A model generated the notes under the pieces. That model had not been told where the DNA came from. It was given only the letters and a program-made list of their open reading frames with translations, and did no database searches. The translations under genes and the position numbers were made by a program. DNA of 64,000 nt from Apiospora phragmitis (Eukaryota; Ascomycota; Sordariomycetes; Amphisphaeriales; Apiosporaceae). The stretch is from NCBI GenBank assembly GCA_038363925.1, contig JAQQWL010000016.1, forward strand, positions 434,001-498,000, written 5' to 3'. This document shows, piece by piece, positions 46,901-57,082 of the stretch (positions are counted from its first letter, which is position 1; each line of letters opens with the position of its first letter).

Positions 46901-48352
46901 TCAGTCATGTTGGAATAACCTAGACAGCGACTCGCCGTAGTGGATTCGTCGTATGGCCTCCGCAATATGGGCGCTATGTCCAGAATCTCGAGCTTCGGGA
47001 CACACCGCACTGTGTTGTTGCTGAGGGACAGAGTTGGTCACGACAATCTTATCAATTGCAGAAGCGTTGATGCGTGCCAAGGCGTCGCCACTGAATATGC
47101 CGTGAGTCAAAAGGGCGTAAATAGCGACCGCGCCTTCGCGATGCAATAGCTTAGCGGCACGGGTGATCGTATTTGCGGTATCAGCCAGATCATCGACGAG
47201 AATACAGACCCGATTCTGGACTGACCCTACAAGCATCATGGTGGCGTTTTGGCGGTCCGTTATGTTGATCGGTCGACGCTCCTAATAAACCAAATTAGAG
47301 TCGGTTCGAATTCTGACCACACCTCGTCGGCTTACTTTGTGGATGAGAGCGAAATCCATTCCGAGAGAATCGGCAATGGCTGTCGCCCGCTTCGCACCGC
47401 CCGCATCGGGACTGACGATCACAGCCTCCTTGTAGTCGGGAATTTGCTGTTTAATGTAACTTTTCAGTAGCGGGCGGCCGTATAGATTGTCCATGGGTAT
47501 GTCAAAGAACCCCTGGTACTGCGCATCGTGCAAATCCAGTGCAACCACACTGACATGAGTATTAGCATGCCTCTATGACATGTGGCCAGTTCATAGAGTT
47601 GGTATACATACTGGTCCGCTCCGGCACATGTCAACAGGTCAGCGATCAAAGTGCCAGCCTGTGCCACCCATCTCTTATATCCGGGCTTTGCCTCAACAGC
47701 CTCGACAGCTTTCGGGTCCAAGTTCACGTCGTAGTCATGCGTGGTAAAATTCCCTGGCTGGGAGGCTATGGAGCCGGAATGACTTCGACCAGTGCTTCCA
47801 TTCCGCTCCTGATGTGAGAGACGGACTTTGTTAAGAGCCTTACTCAAATCGACACCATTGCTCAAGGCGGCACTCTGGGCAACCCCGAGACCAGGGGTGG
47901 GCGGCACACTTTCGAATGTGTACTTGCTGTCGGAAGTTGGTTTACTGAGAGGAGCGCCTTGCTTGCGGTAGGCTAGGTCGGGCTGGCGCGAATAGGGGAA
48001 GAGTGGAGTTATGGCCGTGACTCGTTTGGCGGAGCCGGTCTTGCAAGCTGATATCACTGATGATACATGCTGGTTAGCCCGGCAGATGGAGGGCGGCGGC
48101 AGCAGGAGAGCGAATATAGATGGTATACTCACTGATACATAGCTCCATCAAATTGTCGTTGACTGCGCCGCCTCCAGTCTGAATAATGAAAACATCCTTT
48201 CCCCGTACAGAATCCTTGATCTCGCATCTGCTCTCGCCGCCCGAGAACTTGCTCAAGACACGATCGCCCGAAGCTATGCCAAGAAGGTTGCAAACGTTCT
48301 CGGTCAGGTGTGGGTGCGAGTTGCCCGAAAGAATCACAATATTCCTAACCAT
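46901..48352 (-). CDS. Ribose-phosphate pyrophosphokinase (PRPP synthetase) with large internal insertion, 419 aa
   Basis: Makes PRPP from ribose 5-phosphate and ATP for purine, pyrimidine, His, Trp and NAD synthesis. Exons: 48133-48352, 47612-48056, 47336-47549, 46901-47281; GT-AG introns, 1260 nt in frame. Family blocks: [85 protein letters not shown] and the PRPP loop [14 protein letters not shown]. Between PYSRQPD and the [11 protein letters not shown] helix about 100 extra residues ([12 protein letters not shown] ... EAKPGYKRW) are inserted. Similar non-homologous regions occur in yeast Prs1 and Prs5, so this is probably the Prs1-type subunit of a hetero-oligomeric enzyme. Divergent from the Fpg gene. 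Confidence 0.93.
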
Positions 48353-49015
48353 TTTGACTCGACCCGGACGGTTGACGGCTTCTTATCTACCAATGGCAGG
48401 CTTGTCGCAACGGGTGGGTAATACGTCAGAGGATCTGAGGTGGATTGTCCGTCGAGTGGTTGGATCTGGCGGTATTTGCAGAGTTGTTCATTTCTGGCTG
48501 TTGTTGACGAAGGGGGAAAGTTGCAATCCAGGCATCGTACGACTGGGAGGGTAAGACCGCATGCCAAGTCAGGGTTGCGTCAAAAAAGTTCATCAAACCT
48601 TGGGTTAAGTAACGTGGGGGGAGCTGCGATAAAGAAAAATGGCCCAATCCCTTCGCGGGGTGCCCACAAGGGACAGGGACCGATGGCTAACGTTCAGCCC
48701 GTGCTGGCTTGGCCTGCCGCCTTCCAATAGTGCGAGCTTGGGCCTTTCAATTGAGTTGACTGAGGTTAATGCTCACGAGTCACTGGGTACCTAAGGTACA
48801 GTGCCGAAACAAAGTGAGTACTGTACGGGTAACCCGAGATCAACGATGTGACGAAAGGCGCGAAGTCGATAACGAGACTGCCAGGCACCAGGTTCCAGGG
48901 GTGTTGATCAACCACCCCAGCTACGGAGGCGCCTGTGGTTTTTGATCTAGAGAAGTGACCTTTCTATTCTACACTCTTTTTTTAATTAATAAGATCTCTG
49001 TACTACCAGTCAACG
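48353..49015. promoter_or_regulatory. Shared divergent promoter of PRPP synthetase and Fpg genes
   Basis: 663 bp between start codons. A GAGTCAC (TGACTC on the other strand) at about 48777 resembles half of a Gcn4/CPC1 site, and an AT run (TTTTTTTAATTAATAAG) ends 25 bp before the Fpg leader. Function is inferred only. Confidence 0.35.
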
Positions 49016-50406
49016 ATGCCTGAGATCGCCGAAGGTAAGGAAGCCTGCTGACTCCTTATTTGGTGTGTACCCCATTCACTGACGCGTGAGGCGAAGTTGC
49101 TCGTATAACCCATTTCCTGCGCCAGCATTTGGTCGGCAAAAGAATCAGTAAGGTCGTAGCTGCAGACGACAGCAATGTCTTTGGCAAAGTAGGGACCACC
49201 GGCGCCGAGTTCCAGAAAGCCGTTACGGGGAAGCAGGTTGTAAGCGCCGGGAGCCAAGGCAAATATTTCTGGTAGGACACACACGCTGGGTCGGGGAAAT
49301 GCACCCGGAGACTGAGACAATCCTGTTTCTAGGATTACTTTGGATACTCCACCGCATCCGGTCATGCATTTTGGCATGACTGGGTGGATTCACATCCGCT
49401 CAGAACAGACGGGCTACACACGGTACATCGAGAAGACCAAGAACGACAAGGAGGAGTGGCCGCCGCGCTTCTGGAAGTTTCAGCTGGAGACCGACAGCGA
49501 CCCCAAAGTCGAGGTGGCCTTCACGGACGCCCGGCGCTTCGGGCGCGTCCGCCTCGTCCACTGCCCTGGCGACGACATTCGAAAACACTCGCCGCTCAAG
49601 GAGAACGGCCCCGACCCCGTGGTCGACAAGGACCTCTTCACCGAGGACTACCTCAAGCAGAAGATGCGGAGCCGCCACGTGCCCATCAAAGCCCTGTTGC
49701 TCGACCAGGCCATGATTAGCGGCATCGGCAACTGGGTCGGCGACGAGATCATGTACCATGCCAAGCTGCATCCCGAGCAGTACTCGGACGACTTCAGCGA
49801 CGAGGGCATGCGCAGGCTGTTCAAGTCGATCATGTATGTGTGCGATACTGCGGTGGGTCATCTGGGCGACTCAGACAAGTTCCCAGAGGATTGGCTGTTC
49901 AACCACCGTTGGGGCAAGGGAAGAAAGACGCTGCCACTACTCTGCCAACCGGCGAGAAGATCGTATTTATCACCGTTGGCGGACGAACCAGCTGTGTGGT
50001 GCCCAGTGTACAGAAGAAGACGGGCAAAACCACTATGCCAGATACCAAGGAGGAGCGTGAAGCTCTGGAAAACGGTGCGGAGAGCAAGTACTTCGAGGAG
50101 AAAACGCCCAAGAAGGGTGGCAAGGCCAAGGCTATCAAGAAAGAGGAAGAGCAGCCAGCGCCCAAGACGGTGAGGCCGGCGAAGCGCAAGGCCGTGAAGG
50201 AGGAAGTGGAGGAAGCAGCCCCTGAGGAGGTGGCTCCTATCAAGAGGAATATAAAGAACCCTCGAAAGGGCTCAGCTACAGACGCAGAGCCTGTCGACTT
50301 CAGTGACACCAAAACGAAGAAGAGCAAGCCGGAAGCCAAATCGGTGGATCCTACGCCAGAATTGGGGCGCAGACGGTCGGGGAGGCTCAGGGCAAAGGAT
50401 ATTTGA
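49016..50406 (+). CDS. Formamidopyrimidine-DNA glycosylase (Fpg/MutM family), frame broken by one base
   Basis: Base-excision repair enzyme removing oxidised purines. Exon 1 is only 19 nt (49016-49034, MPEIAE), exon 2 is 49097-49271, exon 3 starts at 49333. Pro2 and Glu3, the catalytic residues after Met removal, are present (MPEIAEVARITHFLRQHLVG). The helix-two-turn-helix follows (ALLLDQAMISGIGNWVGDEI), with the DNA-binding Asn, then RLFKSIMYVCDTAV. At the end instead of a C4 zinc finger there is IVFITVGGRTSCVVPSVQKK, a zinc-less hairpin as in plant FPG, and a Lys/Glu-rich nuclear-type tail (KRKAVKEEVEEAAPEE ... GRRRSGRLRAKDI). At 49915-49921 the frame shifts: one extra G in the GGG run would give WGKGKKDAATTLPTGEK and a 422-residue protein. 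Confidence 0.85.
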
Positions 50407-51842
50407 CATGAAGGTTGAGGTTGCTTGAGGATGGCATCACCTCCGTATTGACAGCGTTCATTATGGTGGTCCCCTGGGCGATGCTTTTGTAGGATTTGGA
50501 TGTGGTACTAATATTTGGTTCTGACGCGTAGTTATCTACTCCTGGCAATTCATGTTTGCTATGGAAGCACTTCTTCTCCTATCCTTGCCATTGATTGCAT
50601 CTGTTATCCATGATCTTGACATTACCACTAAACTAGATTGTCCATACACACCTAGATGCCGTAACAGAACCTGAGGCATGCCGCTTGAAGGCGGTATCTA
50701 ACTTTTAACCATTAGCTGCATCGCTCTACTCGGCCATTAGACATCGGCCAGGCTGCTGCTATGCTGAGTCCCGATGGACAAGTCATCGGAAATAGTCAAT
50801 ATGGTTTCTCAGTAAAAGGCCTCGATGGAGCCTTCAAGGTGAGGTCATGGACTAGCAACTACTTCAACTAATGATGAGAGGAGCAGGCCTTATACAGTGC
50901 TGATATTCTCCACATCCTGGCTCTCGTCGCTGTGAAGATATCCCTCCTCGTCGCCCTTCTTGCCATAACGTCTTACTATAGCCGCCACCGCCGTAGTCGC
51001 TTCAACCTGGGGCATCACCTCGGTCTTCGCGTTGGCTCTCCAATGCCCTGCGCCCCAGAGGTGAAACGTGCTGAGTTCGAATGGGAGTATCAGGATGTCC
51101 CAGCAGTTGGCGCCCGGCCACATACGGTGTTGTGGCTTTGATAGTGCAGTCAGCTCATTCGGCCAATTATTTCCCGGCTAATTCCCAACCATGTACTGCT
51201 CTACCTTTTCAAGAGTAATGTTGGTGTGTGGGGGAAGCCGCTGAAAAGCTGCGGATTTGCTCCAATGTCAGCCTTGAAGGTGTGGTATTCCAACACACCC
51301 TGACACCCCGAGGTTACTTTGATAATCTCACGTACATGAATTGCAATGAGTGGTATTCCGACACCATCTTTCAATCCTTACGTGCCCCTCACCTCTAATT
51401 ACCTACCCTCCCAATCATACGGTTGTTTCCACGGCGGCTAGTCGCTTTAACGCATCTAATCGTCACTCTTTAGAGGCAGGTCCATAGATCCATCATTACC
51501 GATCCTTGCCAGAGGAACGTCTCACGCGAAGTTATCTGTGGCAAATTCGAAGACCTGCCATAGTAGGCGCAATAAGCGACCGGCAGGCTTTGGAGGTCAC
51601 GAAGTGTTGTAGTCGGCCTTGATAAGCAATCGCCTAAGTTCTGCACATGTAGGCGCCAGAGACCATGGTTCGCTGCAGATCAATACATGAGTTCGGCCCA
51701 GTCGGATACCTATCGCCCAGTCCCAAGCTCCCCAATTGCTTGACCACTGTCAGCGTTATCGCGATGAAGTTACATTGTCAACCCGTTACTCGGTGGTACG
51801 CCTACTGCACGCCTACTGCACGCCTGCCGCAGGGCCATGAGC
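50407..51842. other. Gene-poor stretch
   Basis: 3' flanks of two converging genes. A ~11 bp unit (ACGCCTACTGC) is repeated nearly three times at about 51798-51830. No gene recognised. Confidence 0.35.
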
Positions 51843-52833
51843 CTAGGCGGTTATAAACTCCCTGATGTGTTGCACATGTTTCTGCCGCTGGTCAGAATGC
51901 GAGAAGTGGGCGGCACCGTCCAGTGTAATCCACTTCACTTTCTCAATGCAATCAAAGAAAGGTTGCATCGCCACATCTTGGGCTTCATCGTCGGATCCGT
52001 TGATCAGAAGGGTGGGAACGTGGATCTTGCCCAACAGCGGGATACAAGTCCAGTCGCGAAGCGAGCCGGAGGCGTATAGCTCACTGGGACCGTACCTGCA
52101 CGTATCATCAGCTCGCCTCCATGATGGGGTTTTCTCATGCCGACAATGGTAAAGGTAAGACTCACATAGTACCGTACGTCGTCGGATCCTTGGCAGACCA
52201 GTCAAGTGCAGCCTTAACCTCCTTCGAAGGCCAAGGCCGCTCTAGGCTGAGATGTCGCTTGTAGAAGACCTCGACGGCTGTCTCGTATTCGGGGCTCTCG
52301 AAATCCTTCTTCTCTTCCGCACGGCTGAGCGTGTCTTGAATGTCTTGTGGGAGTTTGTTCCTCAAAGTTGTAATGCCCTTTCGCCACAGATCCATGCTTG
52401 CCAGGCTGCTTGTGACGATGAGGCGTCGGAGATTCGCCGCGCGCGATGGTGTCACGGCCCATTCGGCCACTAGCATGCCGCCCCAAGAATGGCCATAGAT
52501 GTCGATGGGTCGTTCTTGGAGCCCTAGATGACAGATGAGGTTGTCGAGTTCGTCCATGAATAGCTCGACTGACCAAAACTCCTCGTCGCCATCTTTATCT
52601 GGCAGATGCGTGGATCGCCCATTCCCAATCTGATCGTAGAACACCAGAGGCACTGAAGAGGCAAGGTCTGTCAGTGGCAGCAGGTAGTCGTGGCATGCCC
52701 CGGGCCCGCCATGAACTACGATCAGAGGTGTCTTGGATGCGTCGAGCTCGCCCACAACCTTGTACCACGTTTTGCAGGGCTCGGGAAGGCCAGCGACCTT
52801 AAAACCAACGGTCCCCTCTTCCGTGTAAACCAT
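51843..52833 (-). CDS. Proline iminopeptidase-like alpha/beta hydrolase (peptidase S33), 306 aa
   Basis: Exon 1 is 52166-52833 and exon 2 is 51843-52095; the 70 bp GT-AG intron splits Met223 and the 921 nt close in frame. Marks of S33 are HGGPG (oxyanion region, 41-45), DQIGNGRS at 67-74, the nucleophile elbow GHSWGG with Ser116, an acidic residue in GSDDEAQD (Asp258/259) and His286 in GAAHFSH. The cap domain lies between about 145 and 225. Relatives cleave N-terminal proline or amides of small peptides; several fungal ones are annotated as proline-specific peptidase or amino-acid amidase, so substrate is uncertain. No signal peptide is visible, so it is probably cytosolic. Confidence 0.9.
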
Positions 52834-54379
52834 GATTCTTCGTCTTTTAAATCTTGAATGCGTGTGGGAGAAAGCAATTGAGGGAGCGCCTTGAACAGCT
52901 TAGCGTTCTGTTATAAACCGAACCAGTAGGCGTGTGCACATATGTCCCCGCCCCTTAACCTACATAGGTGCTTACATTACCTCCAACTATTCCGTACCCC
53001 TTCTCTGTGGGGCAGTGATGTAGAAATGCAAGGGCAAAGCATGAAGGGTTTGAGTGTAGGTAGGTTGTATTCTTGATAATTGTCGGATTCCATGATGCCG
53101 CGCCTGAAATCTGCAAGAACTGCCAGGGCTGCGGTGAGATACCGGGAACGATGCCGACGGTGTAGTTTGCATTCCAAATCGTCAGTTACGGCACGAAGCT
53201 GAGGTAGCCAGCCTACAGGTTCTTGCTACGACGTAGGCGAACCTCCATAACCAATCACGTTGCGAGTTTGGCATGTGATGTCAAGCAGTCTTGGGGAGTG
53301 TTGGGGATAGTTGACACAACAACTATTGCATGTAGCGTCGTATACATGGACCGGATATTGGGTTACGATCGCTCCCTTGCTTCAACTTGATAGCTGCCTA
53401 CCCTTACCAACACCGATACATGCCCCTTCGGTGCAGATTATACGTTATGCTTGGATGCATAATTGTCCGTCTTAATACTGTGGTATATTTAATGGACCAG
53501 ACCGTGACTCCAACCATTATTCTGCCATATAGTAGTCTGATGAACGATTAAGGATTATTTAGGTTCTTGGTGATTTTGTGGTTTCTGCCTTCGTCCGGGA
53601 TACCCGCGGTGTTTATGCCACTGATTATGATCGGCTCAGGCCCACGGCCGCTCGTGTGACAACTCTCGGTGCCTCTTCCCACTCAACACTATTTGGCCTC
53701 CGCCAACGATGGTTCCTGAAGCCCTTGCTCAACCATCGGCAGCCTCCCAGCATCGTATTGCATCATAGCCACTTCAAATAGCAAGACTCAACCCTCGAGA
53801 ACCAAAGGCAACCACCACAGTCCATTCGACCATGGTGAAAATAACAGGAACTCTTCCCCAGAGACGCGAAACCAGAGCATATAGTGTCAGTCACTCATGG
53901 GTTTGCCTGGATTCCTATCGCAACCTGGCTGCTGACTTGCACGGGAGCGGCACTACAGCTGGCGCGGATTGGCATTACCGTGGCTTGGCGTAAGTGAAGT
54001 CTTCTATAACTGCTTATAAGTTTGGACTTCTTGTCTGACTGGACATAGAGGATTGCATACAAACTTCTCGGGGAAAGCCATTCGTGATCGCCCGTTGTGT
54101 CGATCAAGTCTTGGGATAGCGGCATAGACTCTACTGCGACAAGAGTAATCGAGAGACACCAACAACCTAATATTAGGGTTGTACAATCAAGTGAGTCGAA
54201 AGAACATCTCATTTGTAGTTCGTAAGTTGACGAGGGCATGTAGCACTAAGCCTAACGCGTAGTTTCCTTTCCCCCTTAGTTTTGCAGTCTAAGCAACAGC
54301 CCCCAAACGCCTTCGCTCTCCATATGAAGCAATACACTATGGACGATCATGCTCACTGTGAGTAAGGGGCACGTATGTC
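52834..54379. other. Gene-poor stretch
   Basis: Promoter of the S33 hydrolase at the left, 3' flank of the UCH gene at the right. No gene recognised in any frame. Confidence 0.35.
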
Positions 54380-56233
54380 TCAGTCCTTGAGCGCGTCCCG
54401 TAGTAGTCCCATCTCAGCCAATTTGACGATGAACGCGTGGATCGCCGGCGTGTAGTCCAGTCTCCGACTCTCCATCTTGGTCATTGCCTCGTGTCTTATC
54501 TCGATGATCTCTTGTTCCTCAGGTGTCGGGTTTCGTTTCTCTCCTTGGTCCGTTTCGGCCTCAGCCACGTTGTCCCCATCAGCGCCGGCGAGCAGAGGAG
54601 CATCGCACACAGCCAGCAAGTTGTAGTTGAGCTGAGCGTCGACGCTCGCCTCCATACGCGCTGCGATCGCGGACGAGGCGATGTGCAGCCACGGCTGTAT
54701 CAACTCGTTGTCTTCATTGCCATTCTCTGGAGACTCTGGGGTGGCGTACGTGCCATGGCAGAGCGGTTTAGCCTCGAGGCCGTCAAGTTCCCAGACGCGG
54801 CCGGCCACTGGGACGTAAGCGATGTAGTGGTTCGCTATCTCTATGTCCCTCTTCCTTTTTCTCGGGGGTTTCTTCTTGTTCCCGTTGCCTGAAGTCTTCC
54901 GGGCTGTTGATTTCTTTTTGGCGCTCAAAACCTTCTTTTGTTCCTTCTCCCACTCCTCGAATTTGTTGTCCAGCAACAAATCTTCTGAGAGTAGATCGAG
55001 GCGCCGTGCAGTACTATTGTGTATCCCACGGATGAAGTCGTTCTTGTCGAGCATTTGGCCTCGGTGTGGCGGTGGTAGATCCGCGGTAGCAGCCTTGAAC
55101 TCGGTCAACTCTGGACCAAAACCAGGATCTGACGCGTTCATGAGGATATTCATTATGGCGACTGTAGCGCAGGCATTGGCGGTGGTTTGGTTACCGAACC
55201 AAAGCCCCTCCGGGCAATCCTCGCGCTTTTCGGCCATATCCTCATCCTCATCCTCCTCATTGTATTGGTACAGAAAAATGAGCCCATGGACAGGCCGCGG
55301 CAGAAATGCCAGAGCTTCCGGGTCCAAGCCCCAGAGCTCGCGAATTTGGAAGCTTGGCGCACCGAAGGACTGCAGCATGGCGTTGAAGAAAGCTGGCTCG
55401 GACTCGATTTCTACCCACCCTGCGAACTCCTTACGCTCGCCTGGTTGCATGGCAGACAGGGAATGTTCCAGTTGCGCAAGGTTGGCCTTCAGCGTTTCTG
55501 GCTCCATCTTTTTGGATGCCATTTCTGACGCCTTGCGTTTAGGTCTGGTTGATACCGTAGTTCTCGTAGTACCGCCAAGGGATGATGAAGGAGGATGGAA
55601 TTCCTCGTCTTCGTATCGATTGACAATCTTCCTAGCCCGTGCGGAACGGCGAATGGGCTTGATAGGCTCGTCGTCACCAACAAGTGCCATGGGATCAGGT
55701 TCCGGGCATGTGTTGACGTCCTTGGGCTTTGAGGATGACAGAGAATCCGACCTGGTGCTCTCGGTGGGGTTGAGCGTCGTCGTATCCCAGTCCTCTGCTG
55801 CGGCTGTAGTAACTACCTCCGGATCCTCCTGGTCCTTCTTGCCGTCGCTCGTTGTAGTGAGGGGTTCTGGTACTGTGCTATTACTTATAGTAATATGGTG
55901 CTCAATCTCCATCTGCTGCTGCACGCTCACGTTCACGGTATTTGAGTTCATGACTTGCTGTGTTGTGCTAGGCTCTGAGTGTGCTGCCTTCATACCATTA
56001 TCCGCTGTGCCTTGCGATGTAGTCTCCGCCATGTGATTGTCCTTGAAATGGCCTGGGTCTGATGTTTGGTTGAGGTTTTCAGACTCATGGCCCGTCGCAT
56101 CATCCACCTTGGTACGGCTGACCAGGTCTGCACCTTCATCCATTGTTGCCGGAATATTATTCATGATTCGTGAGGGAATGAAGGTATCCCTAATGAGACT
56201 GAAAAGGGCGCGTAGAAAATCGGCGAAAGACAC
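54380..56233 (-). CDS. Ubiquitin C-terminal hydrolase, UCH37/BAP1 type (617 aa)
   Basis: Single-exon cysteine protease of family C12 that trims ubiquitin chains. Residues 1-255 are disordered with basic patches (RRSARARKIVNRYEDEEF). The UCH domain starts at GWVEIESEPAFFNAMLQSFG (272). Catalytic residues: Gln349, Cys355 (NQTTANACATVAI), His469 (IANHYIAYV) and Asp484 (VWELDGL). Just before His469 there is a very basic insertion (SAKKKSTARKTS ... KKKPPRKRKRD, 437-463), probably in the active-site crossover loop and possibly a nuclear signal. The C-terminus (RRLDYTPAIHAFIVKLAEMG) matches the UCH37-like domain that contacts the proteasome (Rpn13) or INO80 in animals. The start at 56233 is the first ATG; MNNIPATMDE at 56164 is an alternative. 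Divergent from POM152. Confidence 0.88.
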   Translation of the reverse strand: MSFADFLRALFSLIRDTFIPSRIMNNIPATMDEGADLVSRTKVDDATGHESENLNQTSDPGHFKDNHMAETTSQGTADNGMKAAHSEPSTTQQVMNSNTVNVSVQQQMEIEHHITISNSTVPEPLTTTSDGKKDQEDPEVVTTAAAEDWDTTTLNPTESTRSDSLSSSKPKDVNTCPEPDPMALVGDDEPIKPIRRSARARKIVNRYEDEEFHPPSSSLGGTTRTTVSTRPKRKASEMASKKMEPETLKANLAQLEHSLSAMQPGERKEFAGWVEIESEPAFFNAMLQSFGAPSFQIRELWGLDPEALAFLPRPVHGLIFLYQYNEEDEDEDMAEKREDCPEGLWFGNQTTANACATVAIMNILMNASDPGFGPELTEFKAATADLPPPHRGQMLDKNDFIRGIHNSTARRLDLLSEDLLLDNKFEEWEKEQKKVLSAKKKSTARKTSGNGNKKKPPRKRKRDIEIANHYIAYVPVAGRVWELDGLEAKPLCHGTYATPESPENGNEDNELIQPWLHIASSAIAARMEASVDAQLNYNLLAVCDAPLLAGADGDNVAEAETDQGEKRNPTPEEQEIIEIRHEAMTKMESRRLDYTPAIHAFIVKLAEMGLLRDALKD

Positions 56234-57082
56234 CAGACTGAGGCCAAAATAAATAATCTAAGTATCCGAAAACGCTCTAGGAGTCCCAGGCAGAGAGTAT
56301 GTAAGAGGCTGCGGCATTGGAGTACAAACCGGCAACTGACAGGCGAAAATGATTTTGGCAACCACCACAGGCTCCCCAGATTGGAGTTGAGCGACTTTCA
56401 AAGAGAAGTACAGTTTGAAAGTAGGACAAGGTTTTAATTTCATTCATGCATGAACAATCACTTCCATGATTAAAATATTCTGAATGTCAAGGTGTGCCTT
56501 TGTCACCTGCTGGGATCTCAATGTTATGAGGGCTGTTGGTAGGAGGTAATATGGTACAATAGCAGTACAATAGCAGTACAGTAGCCCGCTGTAGCTGTAG
56601 CTGTAGATCCATAGCTGTGGCTGGCAGCTAACCTAAGCTCTAGTGGACCCGAAACTCTGGTCTTACGAAGCAGCCAGGGCCCTTGTCTGCTTGTCTTATT
56701 GAAGAATTTATGCACGGCCAGCGTAGTGCATAACGGCGCACAAGTGGATCCAGCTTTCAAGACGCGCCCGTTTGGATACCCAATCTTTTTTTGGACGTGA
56801 CTGGGTGACTGGCACGGAAAGATTTCGAGAGCATGGGTCCGGCCTTTAGTGTGTGTTTACTATCCAACTTGAGCCTTTGGAGCTTCTGAGGATTCATTGA
56901 TTGCTCCAACAACAAAGTATTTCTGGATCCCGACGATTTCTGCCTGGTCGTGGGTATCTAGACACGGTTGACCGCCATTTAATTCCCAAGCAGCCGGTCG
57001 GCGACCCATCCTGTCTTCCTCTCCCCATCCTCCGACAGCCATTGCTTTCTCTCATGACCGCTTACCATCGTCACGGAATGCC
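56234..57082. promoter_or_regulatory. Shared divergent promoter of UCH and POM152 genes
   Basis: 849 bp between start codons. Contains a short microsatellite-like tract near 56553-56606 (AGCAGTACAAT and GTAGCT units). No gene recognised. Confidence 0.4.

Noticed and set aside
54843..56036. 397-codon plus-strand frame opposite the UCH gene
   Set aside because: Antisense shadow of conserved catalytic blocks; Ser/Leu-rich translation typical of reverse-strand reading.
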